A stretch of 64,000 nt of DNA, from the NCBI RefSeq assembly GCF_009870125.1, contig NC_046681.1:7391001-7455000 (forward strand), read 5' to 3'. The notes beneath the pieces are model-generated. The model was not told the DNA's origin, did not search any database, and was given only the letters and a program-made list of their open reading frames with translations. Each line of letters starts with the position of its first letter. The stretch's first letter is position 1. This stretch comes from Drosophila pseudoobscura (lineage: Eukaryota; Arthropoda; Insecta; Diptera; Drosophilidae). This document shows, one piece after another, positions 1-14,380 of this stretch. A program made the translations under genes and the position numbers.

Positions 1-162
1 TCTCAGTGCGAACAAGCCTAAATCTGAAACTGAAACTGCACATAATCGTATGAAATAATCACGAATTGTCAATACCTTGAACTAACATAATCTCGTTCTT
101 CCTCTCTCAAAATCCGAATATCCCCTGTTGTGGCCCCCCTTGTTCGATTTTGTATCTTGCAG

Positions 163-3100
163 CTGGAATACGACTTCAATTCGAATAGCTTGGCCGTTAC
201 GGTCATACAGGCCGAAGAGCTACCCGCCCTGGACATGGGCGGCACTTCGGATCCCTATGTCAAGGTCTACCTGCTGCCGGACAAGAAGAAGAAGTTCGAG
301 ACCAAAGTGCATCGCAAAACGCTGAGTCCGGTCTTCAATGAGACGTTCACCTTTAAGGTAAGGAAGGAGGAGCACATCCACTCTTGGCTATGGTATTTAA
401 TGGTCGATTCCAGAGTTTACCCTACGCCGATGCCATGAACAAAACGCTCGTGTTTGCCATTTTCGACTTCGATCGCTTCTCCAAGCACGACCAGATCGGC
501 GAGGTGAAGGTCCCTCTGTGCACGATCGATCTGGCGCAGACCATCGAGGAGTGGCGCGACCTCGTCAGCGTTGAGGGTGAAGGCGGACAGGTATGTAGAG
601 CTGGGCCCGCCACAAGGCCGGGGCAGTCGAGGTCGAGGGGCTAGGCCGCGTCTCGTACATCTGTCCAGAATATCTGTAACTCTCTCTCTCTCTGTCTATG
701 TATAACACTCGGTGTGCCTCTAAGTTTTTTTTTTGTTAGTCCAACCAAAGAACGAAGTTAACCGTTATCTGTGTCTTATGATTTATTGGGTCTGTTATTT
801 GTTTTCTCTAAGTTATGCAAGTCCTCTCCAAACCGACGACTGAGCAAGCAGTGCAGTCTTCTGTTCTTAAGACGATTGTGTTTTGTGTGTATACGTATTT
901 GCATTGCAATTTCAATCGGAAGTCGACAATCGATAAGTCGATAAATACTCGTACAGCAGAAAGCAATCAATCGCTCCAAGACGATCCAAGTATTTCCAAA
1001 CCGACCCCCGTCCTCGTTAAAGTACATGGAACAAAAACAATTACAAAGAAAACTCTCCAGAACAGAAACAATATCAACAAAACAATGAAAACTCCTTCTT
1101 CGCGGAACAGACAAGCAAAAGTTTATCGAATCTCCTATGAAACTCCCATGAAACACACCCAGTTCAAAATGCAAATATATAAAAACATGAATCAAAAACG
1201 AATAATATAACGATGCAACAACAAAAAATCCACAGAAAACAGACGGGGAGAATCCAATTCGGAAATCACAACTGAATTTGCTCCTCCCCTCCCCACCCCC
1301 CCCAACCCCCAACTCTTTGACAGCATTATGATTTCCCTCTCTACTCTGTACTCTACTCTACTCTACAACTACAGCAAAAAATAAAACTCTAAATTTCTCT
1401 TTCTCCAATCCCCCATCCAAAACAAAAAACAAAAAAACAAAAATTGTTTTCGAAACATATAATCTCTTGTTTTCTTGAACTTTTGTAGAAGGTAAATACG
1501 AAACATACAATAATTACAAATCTAACAACAAACCAAAGAGAACTCTGTTACACTTTTGCATACTTGATTTGAGTTTATCATTTTGTACCCTCTAACCTCT
1601 AACCCTCTAACCTCTGTATAACCTGCTCTCTGAACTGTCGCTCTTGTACATGAAATCTGTCTATAATAATCATTGTATCCAAAGCAAACTCTAACAATAC
1701 TACTGCATATCTTCCAAACTTCTTTGTCTGATCATCCTAATCAATCACTTTCGTCTTGAGCGATTGTTCTTCTTCTCTCTCTCTCTCTAACTCTCTCTCT
1801 ATATATATACATTCAATACATACTTATATATCCTGATATATTGTTATGTCTGCATTCTTTCTCGCATCATTAATATTGTAGTTGAATTTTTGTATTGATA
1901 TAAGCAATTTTGTCTATGTTTGAGCTGTCTTGTTTGCAACGAAATACTAACGAATAGAAAGGCATTTTCTGATAAATGTTTTCACATTTCCATATATGCA
2001 AATAATCACACTGCAATATTATTTTGCTGAGAAAATCTGTGGCATAAGAAAAAAAAAACAAACGCAAAAATCAGCGTGGCTTCTTCTCCACCAGAAACCC
2101 CCTCAATCTTCCTTCATTCTTCCAAATGTTATTGCCTTTGTCGGGGCCCATTGCCACGCTGCCCAACTATCTCAAAAAGTATCTCTGAAACACTAATCAC
2201 ACACTAATTTTTGTTTGCACTTTGATTGGAACAATTTAACGCCGAAAATACTGGAAACTTTTGCATATCTTTCTTAAAGTAGTACCAACTATTGCACCCC
2301 CCGTTCTTTGCATAAAGTCCGTCAAACTTTTATTACATAGATACAAACATAATACACACACTCAGACACCCTCTATTTCTCTATCTAACACGCAGACACA
2401 GTCACAGACACAGCCACAGACACGCACAAAAGAATCTTCGAAATAAATAATTAAATTAAAATGTTGTAAAATATTTGCATTGATTTCATTGAATTGGTAT
2501 AGTGATGATATGAATGCTTTGACAAGATCGGACACAGATACACTCCCACACAAATGCAAATACAGATACAGATACATAATACACACACACACACACAAAA
2601 CACAGAAACACAGATACAGTTTCAGCAAAAGCTTAAAGTTTTCGCCTGTGAATGCCAGACTGGAAAATAAAAATTCATAAGAAAACGAAGATAGCCGACA
2701 TGCCTATACTCTTACTGGATTACTCTTTAGCTCTTAAGCTAAGGAAAACCTCCTAATCTTGTTCGAAAATGTGTACAAATCCAGCAAGTGTATAGAAAAC
2801 TGTCGCATAAAGTCGATTCTCGGTGCAAGGAAAACAATCCCCAGCTTTACTGCCCAGAGACAGCAATTATAACTTTTTCTCTATATATCTAATAAAATAT
2901 AAAACAGTACAACCAACAATAGTTTAGCAACACTGCAAAATACCTATTGAACCATTTACTACCCTACTGCATGTTTTCCTTTTGCTTACGACTAAATACT
3001 TATATACTATATGATTCACACTAAGTATTAGAATCGAATACTCCAGACACACACATACAAACCCAGAACACGGACACGCGACCAGCAATTGGTTACAGAA

Positions 3101-6100
3101 AATACGAAAAAAACAAAAAAAAAAAGAAAAACATTTACTTTTATACCACAAGAAATACTACTCGTACTTATCAAAATTATGATGGATATGGAAATCAAAA
3201 ATTTTTAATATGCTCTTCATTTTTCTCTTTAATTATTTTTGAACGTATCGCTAAAAACCAAACAAACCAAAAACAAAACCAAATCAAAAAACCTGTTATC
3301 ACAAAATTCGATTTGAAATTACTTGAAAATTTCCAAACTGTACTCGAACTCGAACTTGAACTCGAAATTTTTGACTCATGCCATGGACAAATCAATCCGA
3401 AACCTGAATCGGCCTGAAACATGTAAGTATACGAATGGAGAGAAGAAAACTCATTATTATCGTTATTTGCTTTGGTTGTTGTCGTCATAAATGTGTTCCC
3501 AGTTCTGTTCGTTGTGTTTGTGTTCAAATTCTGTTCGACTCGACCAGCAAAATCGAATCAGGATCCTGAATGCTGATTGCTGATTGCTCCCTCTGAGGAA
3601 GGACAATAAAAAAACAAAAATATGCATATAATACGCTTCTTTGAACCTTAAACTCTTGTGCTTAGCTCTCTGTCACTGTCTCGCCCGATATGTGTATAAT
3701 GTAATTATTATTAAAACAAAATTATCTTTTTCGGTTGCATACTCGTATTGACTTGTTTGTGTGCTGTAATGTTTAAGCAGAGCTTCGATCTTCGACAGTC
3801 AAATACCTCAACAACAAATGCTCGACAATGTTTTTCCAGTTGTACTTTTTGGTTTCTTTCGATTATGATTACATTGTACGTATTTTCGTTTCCATTGAAC
3901 ATTCACCCAACAGTCAACAATTAAACAACTCGTATCTCGTATTTGGAGAAAATGCCAGATACCAAAGCAAATTAAATCAGATCAAGTCAAAAAGAAAAAA
4001 GAATAATAATCAGAATATGACTCCAATTCCAAGACTCAAACTATTTAAAACAGTTGCGGTAAGTGACTCCGATCTAAAATCTATAACTTCACAATAACGC
4101 TCGCTCGCTCGCTCTCTGTCTGTCTCGCTCGCTCGCTCTCTGTTTCTGTCTCTGTCTTGAAACTTTTTTAAATAAAACACACAACCACATATACTACCGT
4201 ATAGCTTAAAACAACAACTAAACAAATACCTAATATAGTCCAGCAACTAGAATTTTCATTGCCCGGGCTAGTTGGGCCCTTGGAGAGGTGAACGAGGAAT
4301 TGGCAGATCCGATTGGCATTGGCTTGTGTTTCGAAAGTCCAAATTATGAATACCATGAACCACTACTGCAAGCGGCACGAACCAGCCTAGGGTCCTACAT
4401 ACTATGTTTATATACTCGTACTCGTAGAACTCTGAATCTAATCTAGCTAGAACTTTCATTTGTACGATATGCGAGTATGGTATGCCCCTTCATGTACATA
4501 AGAATCCACATCTCTATTTCTCTATATACATACAATATATACATATCTATATATTTACACTCTTTTTTTGGATATGCCTCCGAAACGGGTCCATTAGAAC
4601 CCCTCAAATTAGTTTCTATTGTACATACAAGATCGGTTCAACTATGCTTGACTTCAAACTATTTTATCTTCTCTATCTATCTTCTCCTAATCTAATATCA
4701 ATAATGTCTAAGAAACCATTTTTGAAACCAAATATTTTTGCATTTTGTGCAGTCGGTTTTGAGCTGGGTGTTATTAGACGAATACCGAAAACGAGACCAA
4801 CGACATACGAAACTCAAGAACCCAGAACCCCAAGATTAGATCTTGACTAGACTATAACTCAAAGTATAGCTGTAAGTTTTGGTATGATTATAAATAAACA
4901 ATACATAATACACTCGGTACCCAGAATACAGGAAACTTCAACATTTGAACAATATCAATTAGTTTTCTTTCAGTTGAATTATTTTCCTTGGTTCCTTAAC
5001 TCTTCCTTTGGATATACAATACAATACAATACTCGATACTCTTCTCTCGATACCCCTGTATACTCGTACACGCGTGTATATATCTATATATGTTTACGTT
5101 TACACTTACCAGAATCGAAGCTCTATGACTATGACGTGCAGTAAATGTTTTAAATGTAATTTTTTGTGGCGTTTTCGTTTTGTGTCGATATAACCATGAA
5201 CTATTCGTAAACCTTACGTACAAATTGCTTACCAATCAATCAAATAAATATGATATAATATAATATAATATAATATACTGTACTGTACTGTTCACCCCGC
5301 CCCCAAATCCGAAGTGTGTTTGATTTATCCTGATTTTCTTGTTTATGAACTGTCTTAATGTTTTGTACCTGATATCCTTGGTTGTTATTACATATATAAA
5401 CTTGATATTGTGTAACTTTATAAATCGATTTTATATTTTTTGGTATACTCCGAAGTGTATATCTCAACAATTTCAATGCTTCCTATATTCCATGGGTATA
5501 TTCAAATACCCAAGTATTACGATCCCAAACGGATCTAAAATGAGTTTAATCTTTTAAGTGCAGAATACCTAAGAACTGCAGTACCCTCTGTTTGAACCCT
5601 GCCATAGTGCCGACCCAAACGAATATAGAAACGCATATATAACTTATATATAAACTATACTTTTGTGTGGATATGTATTTAACTGTACCTCTAGTCTTTA
5701 TGTGACATGTTGCTTGTTGCAAACCGTACCGGCCCCGTAGCGAAACCTACTAATCACAACACAACTCTCGTTTCTCCTAACTCTTCTTCGGATCTCGCCA
5801 CACAGGAAAAGCTGGGAGACATCTGCTTCTCGCTGCGCTACGTCCCGACTGCTGGCAAGCTAACCGTCGTCATACTGGAGGCCAAGAACCTGAAGAAGAT
5901 GGACGTGGGCGGACTGTCTGGTAATATGGAGTGCTACCGATGCGCTGTCAGGACTGGGGCCAGGACCAAAGATGTTTTTGTTGGGCTCCCGGCGGTTCTG
6001 GCAGCGTTTTTGTTGTTATCTGTTTGTGTAATTACTTAGATGTGTGGAGTTGTACCTCGTTTGGTTTTCCTTTTGAGTTGAATCATTTTCCTTTGATTTT

Positions 6101-9100
6101 CAAACGTCCAAGGCAATGCAAACGCCAAGGCAACGTTTGCTCGCAGAAAAAAAAAACAACAAAAAAAAACAAAAAAGAAAAAAGAAAAAGTGCTCTGAGA
6201 GCCAAGTCCAACCAATTTTATTCCAATCCAACTAATATTTTGTCAACTTTTCAACTATCAAATAGCGCCAACTTTCTCGACTTGCATATTTTCCCGTATT
6301 TGTCTTGAATCGCGTACGCTAAAATTCAACTAAATTCATTTACTCTCAAATCAATACAAAAAACCAATACAAATGGATATATTTTCGCCCGGCAACGTTT
6401 CCATACCGAAATCTCGCACAGTTTTTACTTACTTGTATGCCTGGCAAACCGAAATAGAACCCAAAATCGAATCAACTAAAGCTCTTTCCGAACCGAAAAG
6501 ACCTGTCAAAATCTCGCTTGCTTTTAGCTTCACTTTTGCATGTAATCTAACAATTTGAATTCAATATTTTCAAGCTAACACTCGACACCGTTTCGGTTCC
6601 ACACCGAAGAAACAAAACGTTGCCGCTGAATATATCCAAACAATTAAAGTTCTTCTAGGCTTTTACAAACAACAGAACATTTTCCAGTATGTTTTCAAAT
6701 GCTCGAACATTATTCGGATTCCAAACAAAATTCTTAGTAACAAAATTTTTCAAAGAGCAAATATTCTTTTTATATAATTTACAATTAAACACATTTGTAT
6801 GCCTTGAGTTCCAAGAGTTACTGTTTCAAAAACAAAAACCAGTATACAGTATACAGTATGTAAATGATTTTAAATTTTTGAATTAATTTCCAAAGAGAAC
6901 GAACCAAAGGAAAACTATTATTATTCTTCACCTACTATAATTGCAATCCAACGAGACGAGCAATTATCGTTTATGAAATCTGAATAGCGTACGGGTTTTT
7001 ACTTTGGTTCGTTCCTCTCGTACGAGTTCGTATTATCGTTTTAGTTTTATGTTTGTTTTGTGTTTGCAAAGTAAAAATTTGCCAAAAACCTATTCTATAT
7101 ATAACACGTATATAATTATAATTAACCCAAGTTTTTTGCGTAAATTTCTTATATGTGTGTGTAAAGCAAAAACCAAAAAGAAATCAAGAAAATGTGTTCC
7201 TCAAATTGTTGCAAAAATTTTACTTTGTTATAAAAACGAAAAAATGTTTTCTTTTTCTTTCTTTCAATTCTTTCCTATATTATAGATCCATATGTGAAAA
7301 TTGCAATCATGCAAAATGGCAAACGTTTGAAAAAGAAGAAGACAAGTATCAAAAAATGCACCCTCAACCCTTACTATAATGAGTCGTTCTCATTTGAAGT
7401 ACCATTTGAACAAATACAAGTATGCGAGAATGTATTATACTATCCTATAAAAAACCACAACTACTACTACTACTACTACTACAACTACCTATACAAACTT
7501 ACCTACTACTACTACTACTTATACTGTTACTGCTGTCCTCTTCTGAACTATCTAACATACAAACCAAACCAACCGAGTTTTGAGAACCCAACCTCCCTCT
7601 CAACACACACTAGCCTCTTACGTGCAATCGTTGTTGTTACCTATACTATATATACTATATATATATATATATACGATATATCCATATATTGAATACTTGT
7701 ATTCCAAAAGACAACAACACCAACTCTAAACAAACAAACCGAACACGTTTAGTGCCAATTCTTTCGTATTACCCATAAAGATATCTATAAACTCCCCCCA
7801 AAACAAACTTAACCAAACCAAACCAAAACCTTGTGTTCTATAAGACCTATCAAAAACGTACTCAATGTTCAATGTTGTAATTTAAAATTTAAACCAAAAT
7901 TTACTAAGCTTTTTTATTTTTTAAACGCTTTTCTTACGGTTGTAAATATTACAAAAACAAAAAACAAAACTATTATCAATCCAGCAACAAAAAATAGAAG
8001 AAGCCGGTTGAAAATTTGTTGTTATGCTTTAATTTGAGTAGTTTGGTAAAATGATTTTAAAAAAAAAGCAACTTTTTTGTTAGATTTGTATCAGCCTCGA
8101 TATGTGCTTAGACCAGCCGATTGGGTTTCTGTTTTAGTTGATAAATGTGTATTTGAAAGACAATCTGGTAAAGGATAATTATAATAGCAAATACAGGCAT
8201 GCCCTAGGTCTAGGTCTGTTCCAAAAAAAAGCATTATAGACGCCCAGCCCAACTCGTACACACAGTCCTAGACACACAGTCCAGTTGAATGGAGAGCAAG
8301 CAGTAGTGTGCCCGCTTCGGTCTCACGACTCGTGCAGAGCCGCCCTCAGCCAAGCAGCCGAGCATTTCAAGCAGTAAAGCATTCAAGCAGTCTAGCAGTT
8401 AAGCATTCAAGCAGTCAAGCAGCCAAGCAAGAATGTGCACGTGCCCACCCACACACTACGCTCACTCCAAGAACAACAAGAAACAAGAATACTTACTTAA
8501 ACTACTCTTTCCATAATACAAACTATCGCAAACTCCCTAACTCAGCGGCGTCAATAATGCACCACGAAAACACGAAGCGAAGTGGGTACATTATTTTGAC
8601 ACTGTCTTCTGATTTGAATATCGAATACCAATCGCACCACAACAGCTACAGTACAAATACAGAATACACAATAAATACCAAATGCCACCACAGAGAAGTA
8701 TAGCGTATCCATCACCGTAAAAACCAAAGAAAAAACATAATAAATACCACCATAAACCACATCTTGCCAAACAATTTGGAACGATCGAACTGCAAAGTCA
8801 AGAGGGAGAACTCTGTTTCGGTTACGTGTGCTTGTGCAAGAATATCAAATCTCCCCCTCTATAAGTAGGACCCCCCATGCTGACAAAAGAATAACTACGA
8901 CGAATGGGATTGAATATTATACATTTTCGTTTACACGTATTTAATGAACATTTTTCTTTTTGCCACAGCTTTAATGAAATGCTATCGAGTTTCAAGAAAA
9001 GTAATTTGTTCATTAGTCCCCGCCGAGGTTTAAGAAAAGAGAAGAGATATATGTATACTCTTATCTGCCAACAGATATCATCATCGACAAAACAGCCGAT

Positions 9101-10026
9101 TCATTTGCTTCTCACCTTACGCTGATCGAAAGCTTTTAGGAATTAGTTTTGAGTTTTCAAATTGTTTGTTGTTTTATGCTGCTCATCCCTAGCTTTAGAC
9201 ATTTGCATGTTCTGCTTGATACCTCACCATCCCACCAAAATACCATACAAGAAAATATACAAAAAATACTCGTATATACTCCACAGCAAACATTTCCGTT
9301 TCAAGGAGCTTTTTGTAATGCTTGAAAGCCTTTAGATGTGTTTACAAACAAAATAACCAAAGAACCCAAAGCTTGTGCAAGCCCAAGGTCATCGAATGAA
9401 GATCGAAGATGAATCGCATCGCCCACCGAATGATCTCAACGATCCCAAGAGAACTTCTGAAAGTCTGAAGTAGCCTGCACCATATCTTATATATACAATA
9501 TACAGCACTCAACCGCCAAGCAATACTCCACGTAGATAAGACCTTTGTCTATAACTTCTATAGCTTCCCAAAACAGCATTTTGTAGTGTCTGCCTGTTAA
9601 CCAAACAACAGATCCCACTGCTCCCCAGTCCAGCCCAGCCCCAACCAACCAAAACCAAACAGAACACGTATATCGAAAATAACAAAAAGTTCTTCTAATC
9701 AAAAGCGAAAACCCCACCCCACTCAGAAAAAGAGACCGTTGAAGCAGCTCAAAGCCAATTACTCAATACTAATGCGAACACTTTCCCCTTGAACACTTTC
9801 CGCTAACACTTGAATATAGAAAATCTGTCTCGTTGTGACCGTTGTGGACTACGATCGTATTGGTACCTCTGAGCCCATAGGACGCTGCATACTCGGCTGT
9901 ATGGGAACCGGAACTGAGCTGCGCCACTGGTCGGACATGTTGGCCTCCCCGCGTCGACCCATTGCCCAGTGGCACACACTCAAGGACCCCGAGGAGACCG
10001 ACGAGATACTGAAGAACATGAAGTAA
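163..10026 (+). CDS. Syt1: Synaptotagmin 1, C-terminal five coding exons (5' part outside window)
   Basis: Calcium sensor of synaptic vesicle fusion, anchored in the vesicle membrane. Only the tandem C2 region is here. Coding exons read 163-357, 414-590, 5806-5920, 7286-7419 and 9820-10026; all junctions are GT/AG and the frame is continuous to the TAA. The first two exons give most of C2A ([10 protein letters not shown] to VSVEGEGGQ), the last three give C2B ([10 protein letters not shown] to EILKNMK). Calcium-ligand aspartates are present in both domains: GTSDPYV and [10 protein letters not shown] in C2A, GGLSDPYV and [10 protein letters not shown] in C2B. The polybasic strand [12 protein letters not shown] that binds acidic lipids and SNAREs lies in exon 7286-7419. 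The transmembrane and linker exons must lie upstream of base 1. The 5.2-, 1.4- and 2.4-kb introns are AT-rich. No break seen. Identification is very secure. Confidence 0.97.
591..5805 (+). other. Syt1 intron between C2A and C2B exons
   Basis: A 5.2-kb AT-rich intron. It holds simple repeats (CT runs near 680 and 1770-1800, CA runs near 2580, a CTCG/CTCT tract at 4097-4150) and many short ORFs without recognisable protein character. I see no alternative C2 exon in it. Confidence 0.85.
5921..7285 (+). other. Syt1 intron inside C2B
   Basis: AT-rich intron of 1.4 kb interrupting the GGLS-D-PYV codon of C2B. Only short ORFs and poly-A/T tracts are visible. Confidence 0.85.
7420..9819 (+). other. 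Syt1 intron before the last coding exon
   Basis: 2.4-kb intron with TAC trinucleotide runs (about 7460-7530), a TA run near 7650-7680 and an imperfect AAGCAGT/AAGCATTC repeat near 8357-8430. No further exon recognised. Confidence 0.85.
8357..8431. repeat. Imperfect AAGCAG-type short tandem repeat
   Basis: Degenerate repeats of AAGCAGT, AAGCATTC and AAGCAGCC lie inside the last Syt1 intron. Probably replication slippage; no function visible. Confidence 0.6.
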
Positions 10027-13000
10027 AGCGCTACATGGCCATGGCTGACAAATGCAGGTGGGCTGACTATTCACATTGTACACAACCATGTACAGCCCAA
10101 AGGGGCTGCCAATCCCATAAAGTATTTGCTCTTGATCAGAATGAACAGCTACTTTTTCCAATTAAAGACTTACAGCACATCTATCAAACGTATGAAAATA
10201 ACCAAAGAAACCACATAAGAAAGCCGTCAAGCATAGAAATCGATGCATCATCAGCTCTAACCGATCTAACAGATCCTCCTGATCCTCACCCGGAACGACA
10301 AACAACAATCAAATGAAATATCGTAGTTAAAGCAAATTGTTCATCTATGCAGTTAACCCACACATACAAAAAAAAAAACAACACACACACATACACACAG
10401 GAATCAAAGCCGATTTAATGATAACTTTAGGATTATAAGGTATATCTCATTGGTTGAACAGGAAAATGAAATGAAAACATAAAACTAATGAAATGTTTCC
10501 AGTAACCGAAATGATTTGGCTTGGACACAGTTATATATTCGTGCGAGTGTTCATTTCCAGATCTACTACTCGCAGGACCTTATTGTTGTCACTGATTGCG
10601 ATTTTTCCAAATAAATTAACGCTAAAATGAATGCAGAAATGTTCTACATACTCAGCGTATGGACGTATGGATAAATTAATTAAACAAAACGGAAGTTGTG
10701 GGGTATCATTTTAAAAGTTAAGTTTCATTCGATTTTAAATTAGTCCAGCGACAAAGTGTCGGAATCTAACCAGTTTTCACTTTGCTTTTCAACTGTTGAA
10801 GGATTACTAGCGAATAATATTACTAATGAACATAAACAAAGGCATCGCAACTGTTATGTAAATTATTTATTATGTTTAAATTATGAGAATGTACTTAACT
10901 GTGTAAGTATAAATCAACATATATGGATAATAGACAAAGAAGCAACACATGACAGACATATGAAACAGAAACAGAGGAAGGAAAGCAGAATCATAAATTA
11001 TATATATTATACATATATAAATATTATGTAACCCTTGCATAGACTAATGTTATGTATGTATACACAGATCTGAGTTTTGAAGACCTAACAAAATCAGACG
11101 TATATTCGTAAGTAGAGAGGAAGCCCCAAAACCAAAAGCAAATAACAAAAGTTAAACTTTAAAGCGTGATTTCAATGGAATATATCATCAGTTTAATCTT
11201 TACAAAATATCGAACATTTTGCGCCGTGGATCAGATTGGAATCTTTGTTTTATGATTATTTATATTAAAGAATGTTAGGTAAGAAGAACTACTATATTAC
11301 GGCTCAGTTTTTTTTAGGGAAAATTCATTTTCTAACGCGAACTTTTAACCTTCTTTATTTGTGGATCTCCTGATTAAAATCCTCATTTATTTTCGACTAG
11401 AATCTATCCCTTTGTTGCTCCTTCGACTCAAGTCTTGAGGTTTCTACATTTCTTCGTTTTGGACTCTACCACACTCAATAATTTAGAAATCATATTAGGA
11501 CCTAATGAAAATATACATACTAACTAAATGATTATGGCAAAATGTTAAAACAGAAAAAGAAATATTAAGAACAATAATAGTTATTACTATTTATATTATA
11601 TTCAAGTATATATATACGACATCTAAACAATATACATTTATATATACTTATATAACATAGTGCTCTTGCTGCACAAGCCTACTAAGAAATCGGATCTTTT
11701 AATATGGCCCGCAAAAAGAACTTCTATCTTCCTATAGAAACAGTCTCAGAGTTGAATAGGAGGCAAGGGCAGCGCGTTTCCAGGGGAAAGTCGGGTATAA
11801 ATTGAACAAATTAAAAGTGAGAAAAGAGAATAGGATGAGCCATAATTTTCTGATTTTTTCCATATTGAAAGTAATGAAATTCCACTAATAAATTAGATGT
11901 TTTTTGTCCTGTAAATGGTATATTATGTAATGGTAATGATAATGCGTAGTTAGGGATCGGTGTATCCCCTGTACACACACCTACACAGTTGTAGTTATGT
12001 TCACCGAAACAGCCAGAGATGCATACAAAATATGAGTGCACACAAGATGCAAATGCAAATAACAAATATTTATGTAATATAATTCATCTAAATTAAAAAA
12101 AAAAAACAAAACAAAAAAAAAAACAAGTCGAAAAAGAACTCGAAATGGGGGACAAAGCTCGATGGAAGACAGGAAAAACAGATCTATAAGAAATTACGAG
12201 CATTCTTCAATACAAAAATTAAACAAAATAAAGTACTTTGCTTTTCCAAATAGTTACTGTAAATTATCTCAAAACCCAAGAACAAAGACACAAAGACACG
12301 AAATAAATCTTAAATAACAACAAATTAACATAACCTAATCACAAAAACAAAGACAACAACAACAACAACAACAAAGAGAAACAAACTATATATACTTGCG
12401 TATTTAAACAAATTATATGAAATTATATGAAATGATGTTGATTATTGATTTAAATTTAAACTGAGAAAGTGAATAAAACAAATTATATATACACCTATAT
12501 ATATATACATATATATATACATACATATATATAATATTAAACCAGACAAAAGCAGAAAAGTTCATTTGTGTTTTCCTTCAGTTTCAGTATCTTTAGTTAA
12601 ACAGCGTTACACTGGGCCACACACAGAACCCCCTTGAGAGAAGAATGTAAGTGTGAGCCCCTCTAAAATCCGGATGTACATACATACATACATACATGCA
12701 CAGAGACACAGACGCAAACACAGATACACACACAGACACACAGTAAAACTGACCACACGAACTGACCAAAAAGCAAGTCGTACACTTAAATGTATTATAA
12801 AGTTAGTTATACAACAATATCTGTATCTGTATATGTATATGTACTTGTACTATTATTTCCTAAAGTCGAAAGCAGAGAGATTCGAAAGATACGTTTTCAA
12901 AGCAGCATTCAAAAGCAGCGCAAAGCCATCACGAAAAGCACAAATCAGTAGGAAAGGCGAAATGACGCCAAACAAAACAAAACAAAAACAAAAAATAATA

Positions 13001-14380
13001 TTAAATAGGTAACAATAACATAAAGACGATGGAAGCAAGAAGAAGCCATAAAGATAATGTAGCAGTCCATGTATGTATGTATCTTTATTTTATAGATATG
13101 TATGTATGTAATTTCTATCGATAAATCAGGCATAAATGCATTTAGAAACCAGAGAAGAGCATCCGAACAACCGATCTACCGGTATAGCAGTGCGAGATTT
13201 GAAACGGCGGAAACCTGAAACAAATCTTGATTGGAAGATCGAAGAGATCGATGTCATCACAAAGGGTATTCACTATAGTGTTATGCATGCGTATACATAT
13301 GTGTATATGTATGTGTGTAGGGCGCACGATCGAGAGGTTCTGGACAGTCGGTGTCTGTGTAGAGAAATGAATAGCGACAAATACAAGATATAGAAATATG
13401 CGTTAAAGGTACAAGCCACCTAAAATATAGGACAATGTTTGATGTTGATATGAGTTAATCTGGCCACATAGCGTGCGCATTATATGCATATACGAGTATA
13501 CATACATATACATACATACAACTCGAGTACGATCCCAGGAGCAGAATCATTTTATATGCCAGGTATGCCCGGTATGCCCGGTATCCTAGGCGAGCTGGGA
13601 AGTACCCTAGACATTTATACATAACCATCAAGAACACCGCATAGTATGAAGATACCATACGATATATAAATAATTACATAAATAAACAATATACATGCAT
13701 ACGAACGGCATCCATACTCCATCTGGGAGTAGCGATGGAGTAGCCATCTCTCAGTTCAGAATCTACAATACCTACACTCACTCAGCACCATACCACTCGC
13801 GGATATCATTTTATGACTCTTTCCGGAGTTTTGTTGTTTATGATAAACTGTTTATAGATGTTTTTGAATTTTAAATAAATTATATTTACTATATGGCTAA
13901 ACAAAAATAAAAACAAAAACAAAAACAAAACCATATGCGTGCGAAACCATATATGATAGTAATGTATGTATGTATGTTTTAAATGCTAATACAAACGAAT
14001 CTTGAATTGAGGCTTTGCGGGAAGCGTCGAACGAATGAATATTAAACTGAATAAACTGCATATATAAACATACGATAATGCAACTGTATTGCAAGACAAG
14101 TATATCATTTTATTTCAAAGGCAAATGAATTTAACACAGGCCAACACGCCCCCCCCAGACACACCCCCCATATAGATACACACACTCCTATATAGGGTAA
14201 GCGGTAAGCGGCAGATCGACTGATCGATCACACACGGTTCCAGCAGTCGCGCCGTGTCACGATCCATTGCAAATACCAATGTAACCCACACACACGAAAC
14301 TCAAGAACTAACATATGTGAAATGAAACGAGGAATGTTTATAAACAATAAACAAATGTTTGAAAACTATTAACAGTGGCC
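10027..14380 (+). other. Probable long Syt1 3' UTR
   Basis: More than 4 kb without a credible ORF follows the Syt1 stop. It is AT-rich, with many AATAAA hexamers (for example near 12225, 13680, 13873 and 14346) and CATA/TATG microsatellites near 12675, 13070 and 13500. The last good poly(A) signal is the AATAAA near 14346. A very long 3' UTR is usual for neuronal Drosophila genes, but the true cleavage site cannot be read from sequence alone. Confidence 0.5.

Noticed and set aside
815-1312. ORFs on both strands near the 5' end of the first Syt1 intron
   Set aside because: Lys/Asn/Thr- and Phe/Cys-rich translations of AT-rich intron DNA with no splice partners or similarity.
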